From the NCBI GenBank assembly GCA_020638335.1, contig JACKIT010000008.1:1-52988 (forward strand): a DNA stretch of 52,988 nucleotides. The letters run 5' to 3'. The notes below the pieces were generated by a model. The model was not told where the DNA came from. It saw only the letters and a program-made list of their open reading frames with translations, and searched no databases. This document shows positions 15,860 through 24,617 of the stretch, in pieces. This DNA comes from Rhodospirillales bacterium. Its GTDB lineage: Bacteria > Pseudomonadota > Alphaproteobacteria > Micavibrionales > Micavibrionaceae. The position numbers and the translations under genes are program-made. Position 1 is the first letter of the stretch, and each line of letters begins with the position of its first letter.

Positions 15860-16657
15860 TTACAGTTTCGCCAACGCCTCATGTGGGGCCATGCCCATGG
15901 CGTTGAAGCCGCAATCGACATAGTGGGTTTCGCCGGTGACGGCGCTGGACAGGTCTGAAAGCAGATACAGCGCGGTTCCACCCAGTTCGTCGAGCTCAAC
16001 CGGGCGGCCTAAAGGCGCGGCAGCGTTGCAATATTTAAACGTGGTGCGAGCGCCGCCAATCACTGCGCCGGCCAGTGTGCGCATAGGACCAGCGGAAACA
16101 GCATTGACGCGGATATTATCCGGCCCCAGATCGGCAGCAAGGTAACGGGTGGAGGCTTCCAACGCGGCTTTTGCAACGCCCATAACATTGTAATTGGGCA
16201 TGACTTTTTCCGCGCCGTAATAGGTGAGCGTGAGCGCGCTACCGCCGTCTTTCATCAGTTCCTTGGCCCGGCGCATGACCGAGGTAAAGGAATAGCATGA
16301 GATATGCATGGTTTTGAGGAAGTTATCCAACGTGGTATCCACATAGCGGCCTTGCAGCTCATTCTTGTCGGAATAGGCGATGGCATGGACGAGGAAGTCA
16401 AGCTTGCCCCATTTATCCTCAAGCGTGGAAAAAACTTCGTCGAGGTTATCCTCAGAGGTTACATCGCAATCGATCAACACATCTGAGCCAATGCTCTCGG
16501 CCAGAGGTTTCACGCGTTTACCGAAAGCTTCGCCTTGGTAAGTGAAGGCCATTTCGGCGCCGGCTTCGTGCAGCGCTTTGGCCATGCCCCATGCGATGGA
16601 GTGGTCGTTGGCCACGCCCATAATCAGGCCTTTTTTGTTTTTCATTAAATCATTCAT
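15860..16657 (-). CDS. fabI: Enoyl-[acyl-carrier-protein] reductase (NADH), FabI type
   Basis: FabI reduces enoyl-ACP in the last step of each fatty acid elongation cycle. The 265-residue protein has the short-chain dehydrogenase fold with the FabI pattern: GLIMGVANDHSIAWGMAKAL nucleotide site, LVHAIAYSDKNELQGRYVDTT, and the catalytic Tyr and Lys in LTYYGAEKVMPNYNVMGVAKAAL, then AGPMRTLA. It starts at ATG 16657, with ATG 16645 as an alternative. A word-type inverted repeat lies immediately upstream. It belongs to the fabA-fabB-fabI group, here interrupted by two small envelope-protein genes. Confidence 0.97.
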   Translation of the reverse strand: MNDLMKNKKGLIMGVANDHSIAWGMAKALHEAGAEMAFTYQGEAFGKRVKPLAESIGSDVLIDCDVTSEDNLDEVFSTLEDKWGKLDFLVHAIAYSDKNELQGRYVDTTLDNFLKTMHISCYSFTSVMRRAKELMKDGGSALTLTYYGAEKVMPNYNVMGVAKAALEASTRYLAADLGPDNIRVNAVSAGPMRTLAGAVIGGARTTFKYCNAAAPLGRPVELDELGGTALYLLSDLSSAVTGETHYVDCGFNAMGMAPHEALAKL

Positions 16658-16677
16658 ATATTTAGTCTTTCAAAACC

Positions 16678-16738
16678 ATCGCGAAGTCTCAAAGGCACAA
16701 AGCATACCGGGCGCTTGGCGACTTTGCATCTTCGCGAT
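16678..16738. repeat. Inverted repeat built of cgcgaag/caaag words upstream of fabI
   Basis: The left arm atcgcgaagtctcaaaggca and right arm actttgcatcttcgcgat are near reverse complements, with repeated caaag-like words between. It sits directly before the fabI start. Confidence 0.65.
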
Positions 16739-16755
16739 TCATTCAGTATTCATGT

Positions 16756-17145
16756 TCACGTACCTGACAGTCCATTTGCGAGTAATGTCTCCAATAAAAA
16801 CGATAGCGTTGAAAAGATGTACGAAAACCAATGAGCTTTATATTTTACAGCCAAGAAAAAAAACAAAATTATACCCAAAAGCCCACAAAATACGACCGGA
16901 TCTAAAAAGGCAAAAACAAGAAGAAAAGGTACATAGGAAAAAGCTATTATGACGCCCTGGATCGAATCCTCCAGACCCCTAGTAAAAGAAAAACCATCAA
17001 CAAAAATATTAGATGCAAAAAGTAAGATATAGGTAAAAGAAACAGCTATAACCAAGTGAACCATTAACGGCTTCATGGATTTTGCTTCATCAAGCAATCT
17101 CCTATCAATTATTTTTATACCCTTCCACTCTATATACTCTGGCAT
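16756..17145 (-). CDS. Unknown small inner-membrane protein
   Basis: This 129-residue protein has three hydrophobic segments: about 28-48 (LMVHLVIAVSFTYILLFAS), 62-80 (GVIIAFSYVPFLLVFAF) and 82-98 (VVFCGLLGIILFFFLAV). The N-terminus is short and charged (EYIEWKGIKIIDRR). I recognise no family. There is a plausible ribosome binding site (aagga) before ATG 17145. It lies between fabI and a lipoprotein gene on the same strand, and is AT-rich relative to the fab genes. Confidence 0.65.
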   Translation of the reverse strand: MPEYIEWKGIKIIDRRLLDEAKSMKPLMVHLVIAVSFTYILLFASNIFVDGFSFTRGLEDSIQGVIIAFSYVPFLLVFAFLDPVVFCGLLGIILFFFLAVKYKAHWFSYIFSTLSFLLETLLANGLSGT

Positions 17146-17164
17146 GTTTGTTTAATCCTTAACC

Positions 17165-17752
17165 TTAATACTTAACGTGTACCCGCTTGTTCTGTGCGCC
17201 TTGCAAATTTTCGGGCGTTTTTTCATTAATTATAATTTCCCACAATTCCAGAATAAGAGCACTATCTGGTCCCCCTTCACTCCCATCCGGAGCGACTTGA
17301 TATTCCCATCCAACTACAATGCCGTCAGAATTATATACAAAATCCAGACGTCCGTTCCACTGGGACTGACGGCGCTTGATCCACTCAAGCGCGTTTTCTT
17401 CGGAAGGGAAATGCTGTTGCCCTTCTTGTAAAACAAGATGCAATTCTTTGGTGTGGCCTGGCAAATATAAACCAAGACTCCCATCCCATCGCTTCGTACG
17501 TGGCCACATTTTTACGGTGACTTCTTCATTGTTCCATCTAAGCGTTCTGTAGCGCCCCTTCCCCGATTCTATCTCTATCGTTCCGTTTTTATTTTCGGCC
17601 CTTATTCTCATGCCGGGTGACATGACGGTTTCATTGCCAAAAAAATTCTCACATGCAGATAAAAAAACAAAAGCGTAAAAAAGAAGGGTTATCCTTCCGA
17701 GAATAAATAACTTTTTCTGCCCTCGTTTAACTTTGTGGTTCAATTTACTCAT
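17165..17752 (-). CDS. Probable lipoprotein, unknown function
   Basis: The 195-residue protein starts with a basic stretch, then a hydrophobic segment LFILGRITLLFYAFVFLSAC that ends in a good lipobox (LSAC, Cys near residue 34). It is therefore probably an exported lipoprotein. The mature part is Trp- and charge-rich with no domain I know. The start overlaps the fabB stop codon (GATGAGTAA), so it is probably translated by coupling to fabB and is part of the fab transcript. Confidence 0.75.
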   Translation of the reverse strand: MSKLNHKVKRGQKKLFILGRITLLFYAFVFLSACENFFGNETVMSPGMRIRAENKNGTIEIESGKGRYRTLRWNNEEVTVKMWPRTKRWDGSLGLYLPGHTKELHLVLQEGQQHFPSEENALEWIKRRQSQWNGRLDFVYNSDGIVVGWEYQVAPDGSEGGPDSALILELWEIIINEKTPENLQGAQNKRVHVKY

Positions 17753-18974
17753 CCTTAAACTTGCTCATGGCGAGGGTGCAGTTGGTGCCGCCGAAGCCAA
17801 AGCTGTTGGAGATCACGGTTTCGTGGTTGACGTCGTCGACGCGCTCGCGGGCGATGGGCAGGCCGGCGGCGCCTTCGTCGAGGTTTTCGATATTGATCGA
17901 GGGGGCGACGAAATTATGCTGCATCATCAACAGGGAATAAATCGCCTCCTGTACGCCGGTTCCGCCGAGGGAATGGCCAGTCATGGATTTGGTGGCGCTG
18001 ATATGGGGCATATCCTGATCGAGAGGTTCGAAGACTTCCTTGATCGCGTTGATTTCAGTGATATCGCCCACAGGCGTTGAGGTGCCGTGGGTGTTGATAT
18101 AGGTCACGGGCGTTTTGATGGTGGACAGCGCCTGGCGCATGCAGCGCACGGCCCCCTCCCCGCTCGGCGCGACCATGTCGGCGCCGTCGGAGGTTGCACC
18201 ATAGCCGATGATTTCACCGTAGATTTTGGCGCCGCGTGCACGTGCGTGTTCGAGCTCTTCGAGAACCAGAATACCGCCACCCCCGGCGATAACAAAGCCA
18301 TCGCGGTCAACGTCATAGGCACGGGCGGCCTTTTCCGGCGTGTCGTTATATTTGGAGCTCATTGCCCCCATAGCGTCAAAGAGAACGGAAAGCGTCCAGT
18401 CGAGTTCTTCTCCGCCGCCGGCGAACATGATGTCCTGTTTACCCCACTGGATCATTTCTGCGGCATTGCCGATGCAGTGGGACGAAGTTGAACAGGCTGA
18501 GGAGATTGAATAATTCACGCCTTTAATTTGGAAGTTGGTTGCAGCGGTGGCCGAGGTGGTTGAGCACATGGCCTTGGGCACAGAAAACGGGCCGACGCGT
18601 TTGGGGCCTTTTTCGCGGGTAATGTCTGCGGCGGCAACCTGAGCGCGAGTTGACGGCCCGCCGGAGCCGACGATAATGCCGGTGCGTTCGTTCGATATAT
18701 CGGATTGTTCCAGTCCAGCATCTTTGATAGCTTGTTCCATTGACAGGTGCACATAACCGGCTGCATCGCCCATGAAACGCCAGAGGCGTTTGTCGATATT
18801 TTCGGCCAGATCGATATTGGGCTTGCCTGATATTTGCGAACGAAAGCCCATTTCGACGTAGGTTTCATCAGCTGTGATGCCCGACTTTCCGGCCTTTAGG
18901 CTGGCGAGAACCTCTTCCTGATTATTCCCGATGCAGGAAACAATCCCTATGCCTGTAATAACAACGCGTCTCAT
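17745..18974 (-). CDS. fabB: 3-oxoacyl-[acyl-carrier-protein] synthase I
   Basis: FabB condenses malonyl-ACP with acyl-ACP. Together with FabA it is needed for unsaturated fatty acid synthesis. The 409-residue protein starts RRVVITGIGIVSCIGNN and has the Cys-His-His triad: Cys in SISSACSTSSHCIG, His in INTHGTSTPVGD and His in SMTGHSLGGTG. The C-terminal SFGFGGTNCTLAM is conserved. Gene order fabA-fabB on one strand with fabI downstream is the usual alphaproteobacterial arrangement. The 85 bp between fabA and fabB are taken up by a word-type inverted repeat. Confidence 0.97.
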   Translation of the reverse strand: MRRVVITGIGIVSCIGNNQEEVLASLKAGKSGITADETYVEMGFRSQISGKPNIDLAENIDKRLWRFMGDAAGYVHLSMEQAIKDAGLEQSDISNERTGIIVGSGGPSTRAQVAAADITREKGPKRVGPFSVPKAMCSTTSATAATNFQIKGVNYSISSACSTSSHCIGNAAEMIQWGKQDIMFAGGGEELDWTLSVLFDAMGAMSSKYNDTPEKAARAYDVDRDGFVIAGGGGILVLEELEHARARGAKIYGEIIGYGATSDGADMVAPSGEGAVRCMRQALSTIKTPVTYINTHGTSTPVGDITEINAIKEVFEPLDQDMPHISATKSMTGHSLGGTGVQEAIYSLLMMQHNFVAPSINIENLDEGAAGLPIARERVDDVNHETVISNSFGFGGTNCTLAMSKFKDE

Positions 18975-18975
18975 G

Positions 18976-19060
18976 GTTTTTAGCTCTTAGTTTGTAGTTT
19001 ATAGCTTCTCATGTTTAGTTCGTCAAAATTCTAAAAACTACAAACTAAACACTAAAAATT
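18976..19060. repeat. Inverted repeat built of tagtttgtagttt words between fabA and fabB
   Basis: The left arm is ttagctcttagtttgtagtt and the right arm aaaactacaaactaaacact, reverse complements with few differences. It fills the gap from the fabB start to the fabA stop. Confidence 0.75.
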
Positions 19061-19593
19061 TACCCTTTGGAATTATCGAACAGGCCGACTTTCATGTCTT
19101 TGGCCTCGTAAATGACTTGTCCGTCGGCTTCGAGTTTGCCATCAGCAACGCCCAGAACAAGCTTGCGGTTAATCACGCGTTTGAAATCGACGATATAGCG
19201 CACGAGTTTTGTGCTCGGCAAAACCTGATCGGTGAATTTCAGCTCCCCTATTCCCAGCGCACGGCCGGAGCCTTCAGCGCCGGTCCAGCCGAGGAAAAAT
19301 CCGGTGAGCTGCCAGAGCGCATCAAGCCCCAAACAGCCGGGCATAACGGGATCACCTTTAAAGTGGCAGGCAAAAAACCAAAGGTCCGGCTTAATATCAA
19401 ACTCGGCAATGATCTGGCCTTTGCCGTATTCGCCGCCATCTTCGGAGACGTAAGTGATGCGGTCAAACATCAGCATGGGCGGAAGCGGAAGCTGGGCGTT
19501 TCCCGGCCCAAACAGCTCACCTTCGCCGCATTTAATAATCTCTTCGTAACTATAGCTGGATTGTTGGTGTCCTGCGTGGAGATTAGAAGTCAT
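19060..19593 (-). CDS. fabA: 3-hydroxydecanoyl-[acyl-carrier-protein] dehydratase/isomerase
   Basis: FabA dehydrates 3-hydroxydecanoyl-ACP and isomerises the product to cis-3-decenoyl-ACP, the branch point to unsaturated fatty acids. The 177-residue protein carries the hot-dog fold signature WFFACHFKGDPVMPGCLGLD with the catalytic His, and LPLPPMLMFDRI near the N-terminus. The length agrees with the family. It is the first gene of the minus-strand fabA-fabB-fabI group. Confidence 0.97.
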   Translation of the reverse strand: MTSNLHAGHQQSSYSYEEIIKCGEGELFGPGNAQLPLPPMLMFDRITYVSEDGGEYGKGQIIAEFDIKPDLWFFACHFKGDPVMPGCLGLDALWQLTGFFLGWTGAEGSGRALGIGELKFTDQVLPSTKLVRYIVDFKRVINRKLVLGVADGKLEADGQVIYEAKDMKVGLFDNSKG

Positions 19594-19695
19594 GAATCAC
19601 CCAATCTGGTTTGTGAAAACTATATTGATTTATAAGAAGATTCAGGACGAGGTGCAAGCCCTGTCAGACATCTATCGGTGGATAGAATACAGGGG

Positions 19696-20670
19696 TTAAA
19701 GAGAAACGATTTCGTGTTCCATGCAGACCGATTTATAAGTCTCGGTCATCGCCGCCATAGCCAAGGGTTTGGCAATTGCCGGTTCCATTTCGGGAACTTC
19801 GCCGCCTGCAGCCACGGCAAGCATACGCCCGGCAGCTTTGGCGCAGGATACCGACTGGTCGTATTGACAGTTCATATTGATGGCATTGAAGAAGCTCTGG
19901 CAATATGGCTCGATGCCGAAAATCAGATCGAGGGGTGCATTGACCGGCACGTCATTGGCCGCCAGGCCAAACCGCCAATCTGTGCCAGCAGGTACGCCGA
20001 GACGTACAGCTTCTTGTGTCATGACAAAAACAACATGATCGAGATTATCCGGCAAGTTACAGCCTCGAAAGATCATGCAGGCATCGGTGTTAAGAGACAG
20101 CGCAAGGCGGCGTCCGGCAACAGCGCTCAACGACGCGATGCAGTCGCCCAGCCCCCAGCCCTCGGAGGCGACTTTACGATCAATGACGACATCGCAGAGT
20201 TCCTGGGCGGCAAGCTCAAACCCCATAGCTTTGTGAACGCATTCGATGAGCAAACGCAGGCTTTCAGCGCGCGGCAAGCCTTCGGCTTCCCAGCTTATGA
20301 GAATATTGTGAACGATTACCAACATCAGCTTATGAAATTCAAAGGCGCAATCCAGCCATTCTTCAAAAAATGCGCGTGCGGCGGCGCGGCCTTTTTCCGT
20401 TTCCAAATCGATTATATTTGCAGGCGGCAGGACGCCCTGCCCCAGAGCTCCGGCTGCGGGGCGACAGCCCATCATGCCGGAAAGCTCCTGTAGGCTGGCT
20501 TCCATTGCCTTATCAGGCTCGTCAAATACCAAATAGGTTTCCACAAGTACGCCGGCGATATGCTGGATAAGTTTCATACCGTCAGTGCCGCGCGATGGAT
20601 CTGTGGCCATGCGGATCAAACCAGAATATAAACGCGCGCCCATGTCGGGCTTATTGGTTAATGCAAACAT
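19696..20670 (-). CDS. Unknown protein, conserved in appearance
   Basis: I do not recognise this 324-residue protein. From ATG 20670 it reads MFALTNKPDMGARLYSGLIR. It is mostly alpha-helical in character, with many Cys (about ten) and Met and no signal peptide or membrane segment. The frame is open upstream to 20886, but that extension overlaps the SH3-domain gene on the same strand and reads as low-quality sequence, so I reject it. It could be a cytoplasmic cofactor-binding or regulatory protein, but nothing in the sequence decides this. Confidence 0.7.
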   Translation of the reverse strand: MFALTNKPDMGARLYSGLIRMATDPSRGTDGMKLIQHIAGVLVETYLVFDEPDKAMEASLQELSGMMGCRPAAGALGQGVLPPANIIDLETEKGRAAARAFFEEWLDCAFEFHKLMLVIVHNILISWEAEGLPRAESLRLLIECVHKAMGFELAAQELCDVVIDRKVASEGWGLGDCIASLSAVAGRRLALSLNTDACMIFRGCNLPDNLDHVVFVMTQEAVRLGVPAGTDWRFGLAANDVPVNAPLDLIFGIEPYCQSFFNAINMNCQYDQSVSCAKAAGRMLAVAAGGEVPEMEPAIAKPLAMAAMTETYKSVCMEHEIVSL

Positions 20671-20773
20671 ACAAAAAACGGGCCTTGGGGCTGGAGGCTC
20701 ACTCGAACTGGGTTTGTGGATAAAACTGTGGATAGATACTGTGGAGGGCGCAGAATCAACTGCATGTAAAAGA

Positions 20774-21274
20774 CTAATCGAATTCTTCGTCTTCGTAAAC
20801 ACCCCAAATGAATTTTTGTGGCAGCCAGCCCTTGTACCCGGACGCATTAACGTGGCACCAGCCTTCGACGCACTGCTCAATTTCAACTAAAACCTCTGGC
20901 TCAAGATATGCATGTATCTTACTTTTATCATTAGGTTTTCTGTGGATGGAAACCGTTTTATCGTTGTGAATAAAACCTGTGCGCCGTCCACTGAGCAAGG
21001 ATTTATGAACCCAGCCTTCGTGGCCGTCATAATCTTTCACTTTGCGCCAAATGTCATATTCAAGGATGATTTCAAGCGGAAGGCCTTTCTTTTTCAAGAT
21101 CCATTGCACCGGGTATTTCTGCCCTGGACCGGAGCGAACATAAACCTCGCCTGAGTGCAAGGATACAAAACGCGGCAACGGCAAATCCGTCGTGCGGAAA
21201 GCTTTGGAAGGCTCTTGCGCTGCTACAGGCAGTGAAAAAATCAGAATCCAGAGTGTGAGAATTAGAATACGCAT
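20774..21274 (-). CDS. Exported protein with two bacterial SH3-like domains
   Basis: The 166-residue protein begins with a signal peptide (ILILTLWILIFSLPVAAQ, likely cut after AAQ). Two SH3b-type repeats follow. The first is about 42-98, with GEVYVRSGPGQKYPVQWIL and GHEGWVHKSLLSG. The second is about 103-160, with TVSIHRKPNDKSKIHAYLEP and GYKGWLPQKFIWG. This arrangement is common in alphaproteobacterial periplasmic proteins thought to bind peptidoglycan or other envelope partners. The gene is divergent from dusA. Confidence 0.85.
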   Translation of the reverse strand: MRILILTLWILIFSLPVAAQEPSKAFRTTDLPLPRFVSLHSGEVYVRSGPGQKYPVQWILKKKGLPLEIILEYDIWRKVKDYDGHEGWVHKSLLSGRRTGFIHNDKTVSIHRKPNDKSKIHAYLEPEVLVEIEQCVEGWCHVNASGYKGWLPQKFIWGVYEDEEFD

Positions 21275-21366
21275 ATGTATTTTTAGCGCGGCGCAGATTA
21301 AAAACGCAATGGTCTATTGATGAAAATCGTTGCGAATAAGGCAAGCATCGCGCTAAAACTCCTGCC

Positions 21367-22359
21367 ATGAAGGATTTACCTGAAATTTCTGTAGCGCCGA
21401 TGATGGATTGGACGGATCGGCATTGCCGGTATTTTCATAGACTGATTGCCCCGCATGTTCGGCTTTATACTGAAATGATCACAACGGGCGCACTGTTGCA
21501 TGGTGATCGCGAACGGTTCTTGCGTTTTGATGAGAGCGAGCATCCGGTGGCGCTTCAGCTTGGCGGATCTGAGCCTGAGGATCTGGCATACTGCGCAGAT
21601 ATAGTTGCCCGCTCAGGTTACGATGAAATCAACCTGAATTGCGGATGTCCTTCCGAACGCGTACAGAAGGGCGCTTTTGGGGCCTGCTTGATGAAAGAGC
21701 CGGATTTGGTTTCTGATTGCGTTAGAGCGATGATCGGGGCCGTGGATATTCCTGTTAGCGTAAAATGCCGCATTGGCATTGACGAGCAGGATGATTTTGC
21801 GTTTCTCGATCGGTTTGTCAGCATAGTGGCCAATGCGGGCTGTGAGACCTTTATCATTCATGCGCGCAAAGCCTGGCTGCAAGGGCTTTCACCGAAGAAA
21901 AACCGTGAGGTACCGCCGCTGGATTATGAGCGTGTGGCAGCAATTAAGAATAAATATCCCGAACTGCGCATCATCTTGAATGGCGGGATTACCGATACGG
22001 GCACAATATTGGCGCAATGTGATCGGCTTGATGGCGTTATGATCGGTCGTGAAGCTTATTCAAATCCTTATTTTCTAGCCGAGATTGAACAGGCAGTCTT
22101 TGGAAATGAACCCCTTCTGAACCGAGATGAGATTGCCCGAAAAATGGTGCATTATGCGCAAGAGCAGGCCGATAAATATGGCGCCCCTATTAAATCGATC
22201 ACACGTCATATTTTGGGGCTATATCACCATCAAGCCGGTGCGAAAGCTTGGAAACAAGCCCTAAGTACGCTTCCTTATGAAGATGGTGCAGGTCCGGAGG
22301 TTATTGAGGCTGCTCTTGAAGCGAAAAATAAAGCCGTAGCGACACAAAGAACTGCATAA
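21367..22359 (+). CDS. dusA: tRNA-dihydrouridine synthase A
   Basis: DusA reduces uridines 20 and 20a in the D loop of tRNA, using FMN and NADPH. The 330-residue protein opens with the TIM-barrel segment ISVAPMMDWTDRHCRYFHRL. It has the active-site Cys in INLNCGCPSERVQKGAFGACLM, VSVKCRIGID, FIIHARKAWLQGLSPKKNR typical of the DusA sub-family, ILNGGI and VMIGREAYSNPY. No close upstream gene on the same strand is seen, so it probably has its own promoter in the 90 bp gap shared with the divergent SH3 gene. Confidence 0.95.
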   Translation: MKDLPEISVAPMMDWTDRHCRYFHRLIAPHVRLYTEMITTGALLHGDRERFLRFDESEHPVALQLGGSEPEDLAYCADIVARSGYDEINLNCGCPSERVQKGAFGACLMKEPDLVSDCVRAMIGAVDIPVSVKCRIGIDEQDDFAFLDRFVSIVANAGCETFIIHARKAWLQGLSPKKNREVPPLDYERVAAIKNKYPELRIILNGGITDTGTILAQCDRLDGVMIGREAYSNPYFLAEIEQAVFGNEPLLNRDEIARKMVHYAQEQADKYGAPIKSITRHILGLYHHQAGAKAWKQALSTLPYEDGAGPEVIEAALEAKNKAVATQRTA

Positions 22360-22405
22360 GTCATAAAATTGGTGTATTTTAAAGGCTTAAGTATAGGGAT
22401 TTATT

Positions 22406-23539
22406 ATGGCCGATAGCAATGATTGGCAGATTTTAGACACATACGAAACCAAGAAATTCATCAAAGAGGTTTCTGATCCGGCCTTTGGCGGGCTGTTTGA
22501 CGGCCCGGGTTATGATCTCTGGGTCCGCGATTTGCAATTTTTAGACGGGTACGGACATTATTTGCTGTGTAACAAAGGCATGTTTCCTTATTTTGCACTG
22601 CACTATATCAGTAATGGCGAGGATCATTTTTATCTGGACGGATCGGAGCACCCTTTGGAGTTGTTGATCCAGCATGGGTGTTTGCGTTTAACTGAAAATA
22701 ACGTCATGGATTATATTGAGTTTCATAGTGATGTGACGTTTTACCCTTATCGCAAAGTGAAGTTCATTACCGACCCATCAAAAACGCCCTACTCCGGAGC
22801 CAGCGCGATGGGACATCATTTCAAGACCCTGAAACATCATGCAAAATTTGAACTGCGCGAGAGTGAGGAGGATGCATGTTTTCACATACATATGCCTCTA
22901 CTTTATAATGGCGAGACTGTTGGCGGGCACGTACAGGTGATGAAAAGCGGTGAAATTAATATCCTGGAGCCGGTTAAAATCCCGCTTATGGATGGCAAGC
23001 GCGAGCATGCACCGCTGGATTACGATCATTTGCATGAAAAAGATCTTTTGGCGCAAAATCTGGATATTTTAATACAATCTGAGGAAGGAAAACGTCTTTG
23101 GGAAACGATCAAGAGCTATAATGGCGAGCTTAAGTTTGTTTCCGGTGTGGGAAGTAACGGCTTGGCCATTGCCTCGCGCAGCACGGGTTACATCGTTGCG
23201 CCGGAAAATATCGAGACGTGCAGCCCCTATCAACTTATTGCAATAATCGGAACTTTGCGCGAGATGGAGCTTATGCTTCTGGGGAAAAAGCGGCCAGATC
23301 CCCATGGCGAGCTACATGAGGTTCTTGAGCAGCATTTGATCATAAATTTGGAGATTTTACTGGAAATATGTATAATTGTGGAGGAGTTAGCCTCTGCGGG
23401 ACACGAAGATGTTTTACGTAAATTTAAAGAGTCCGGTTTTGGCGATTTTTACAGCGGCTATAAGAATGAAGTGTCAGGTGAGGATCTGGTTCGCGTCGCG
23501 GCGGAAATATTTGAATTGAAAGTGGTGGAGGAAGAATGA
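22406..23539 (+). CDS. Unknown 377-residue protein
   Basis: I do not recognise this protein. It is acidic, has no signal peptide and no membrane segment, and is rich in His, Tyr and Glu. The middle part has HMPLLYNGETVGGHVQVMKSG. The C-terminal part is helical, with HEVLEQHLIINLEILLEICI followed by VEELASAGHEDVLRKFKESG, which could be a metal-binding or protein-interaction helix pair. The start ATG 22406 has taggga upstream. It overlaps the next small gene by 4 bases (ATGA), so the two are almost certainly translated together. Confidence 0.75.
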   Translation: MADSNDWQILDTYETKKFIKEVSDPAFGGLFDGPGYDLWVRDLQFLDGYGHYLLCNKGMFPYFALHYISNGEDHFYLDGSEHPLELLIQHGCLRLTENNVMDYIEFHSDVTFYPYRKVKFITDPSKTPYSGASAMGHHFKTLKHHAKFELRESEEDACFHIHMPLLYNGETVGGHVQVMKSGEINILEPVKIPLMDGKREHAPLDYDHLHEKDLLAQNLDILIQSEEGKRLWETIKSYNGELKFVSGVGSNGLAIASRSTGYIVAPENIETCSPYQLIAIIGTLREMELMLLGKKRPDPHGELHEVLEQHLIINLEILLEICIIVEELASAGHEDVLRKFKESGFGDFYSGYKNEVSGEDLVRVAAEIFELKVVEEE

Positions 23540-23829
23540 GTACAGGATTATATGCAAGCCAAGCTGCATCGAAAGGAGCTTCGGGGTCTTTCAGCTCCGG
23601 CTATATGAGTATGCCGCCAACACGGTATCGAGGCTTTGAGCATGGTTATATTCGTTTGGGGCATATTCCGCATGAATCTTTTGGCCTTAAACGCAACCGT
23701 TACCGTCCGATTATGACTTTTGGAAACCCGGCGGATTTTGTCGGCGGGCCGCGTAATGCGGGGGATAGTGCGACGATGCAGCACGCTCAGGGTGGTGGGT
23801 CGTTTGCGACGGCGACGCAGAAGACTTGA
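23536..23829 (+). CDS. Unknown small Gly/Ser-rich protein coupled to the 377-residue gene
   Basis: The 97-residue protein overlaps the previous stop codon by ATGA. It is rich in Gly, Ser, Tyr and Arg (GSFSSGYMSMPPTRYRGFEHGY) and ends in a low-complexity AQGGGSFATATQKT. No domain is recognised. It converges on the sufA-like gene with a 9-base gap. The tight coupling is the main reason to believe it is real. Confidence 0.6.
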   Translation: MSTGLYASQAASKGASGSFSSGYMSMPPTRYRGFEHGYIRLGHIPHESFGLKRNRYRPIMTFGNPADFVGGPRNAGDSATMQHAQGGGSFATATQKT

Positions 23830-23838
23830 AGGCACGCT

Positions 23839-24195
23839 TTAGGCGTTTTCGCCCTCTTCTTTTCGTTCGACATGAAAGCTTTCACCGCAGCCGCAGCGGC
23901 CGGTTTCGTTGGGATTTTGGAAATCAAAACGAGCGTTTCCCAGTTCATCGATGATGTAATCAATGGTCATGCCGATCAGCATCCATGAATAGATTTTCGG
24001 AATATAAAGCACAACGCCGTTGCTCTCAATGCAGTCATCGGCTTTGGTACTTTCGTCTGCATATTCCATGGCATAGGAGTTTCCTGAACAGCCGGTGGTC
24101 TTGACGTTCAGGCGCAGACCGATTGCACCTTGCGGCGCTTTGTCCATCAGGGTTCTAATTTGCGCGGCAGCGGAGTCTGTGATTGTGATGTTCAT
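23839..24195 (-). CDS. sufA: A-type iron-sulfur carrier protein (SufA/IscA family)
   Basis: A-type carriers accept or transfer Fe-S clusters to apo-enzymes. The 118-residue protein has the HesB/IscA pattern: ITITDSAAAQIRTLM at the start, the first ligand Cys in VKTTGCSGNSYAMEY and the pair of Cys in GRCGCGESF at the C-terminus. These three cysteines are the expected cluster ligands. It is the last gene of the minus-strand SUF operon, 6 bases after sufT. Confidence 0.93.
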   Translation of the reverse strand: MNITITDSAAAQIRTLMDKAPQGAIGLRLNVKTTGCSGNSYAMEYADESTKADDCIESNGVVLYIPKIYSWMLIGMTIDYIIDELGNARFDFQNPNETGRCGCGESFHVERKEEGENA

Positions 24196-24201
24196 TGGTG
24201 C

Positions 24202-24612
24202 CTACAGGAACATATTGAGTTGCATTTTGGCGGTTTCGGCCATCATCGCCGGGCTCCATGGCGGGTCCCAGATAATTTCTACATCAACTTCACCGACGCC
24301 GTCGATCGGCAACAATGCACCCTGCACCCAGCCAGGCATTTCCTGTGCCACCGGACAGCCCGGTGAGGTCAGCGTCATTTTAACTTCGATATCGTGAACG
24401 CCGTCCTTTTCTTGGACGATCTGAACCGCATAGATCAGACCGAGTTCATAGACATTAACTGGAATTTCGGGATCATATATTTCCTTGAGAGCGGCAAGCA
24501 TCGAAGGCCAGAGTGGATGTTCACGCGGGACATTAGCCTCTTGCGGTTCGGCCAGCTCGTCATAAACGTGGGAGCATGGCTCTTTTTCTGTCTTTTTTTG
24601 CTGCTTGCTCAT
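24202..24612 (-). CDS. sufT: SUF-associated DUF59/MIP18-family protein (SufT-like)
   Basis: Members of this family act late in Fe-S protein maturation. The 136-residue protein has an N-terminal extension of about 45 charged residues followed by the DUF59 domain with DPEIPVNVYELGLIY, the conserved Cys in MTLTSPGCPVAQEM and IIWDPPWSPAMM. I start it at ATG 24612. The frame is open for 11 more codons, but they fall in the palindromic arm of GIY-YIG cassette 3, which also provides the only purine-rich stretch (gggaagac) upstream of the ATG. Confidence 0.92.
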   Translation of the reverse strand: MSKQQKKTEKEPCSHVYDELAEPQEANVPREHPLWPSMLAALKEIYDPEIPVNVYELGLIYAVQIVQEKDGVHDIEVKMTLTSPGCPVAQEMPGWVQGALLPIDGVGEVDVEIIWDPPWSPAMMAETAKMQLNMFL

Positions 24613-24617
24613 TTTAA

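Noticed and set aside
17733..18491. Plus-strand open frames opposite fabB
   Set aside because: Antisense shadows of the conserved FabB gene, Gly/Asp-rich with no domain.
19678..20493. Plus-strand open frame of 271 codons opposite the unknown 324-residue gene
   Set aside because: Neither strand gives a family I recognise, but the minus-strand frame has more protein-like hydrophobic patterning; the plus-strand one looks like a shadow. This is a judgement, not proof.
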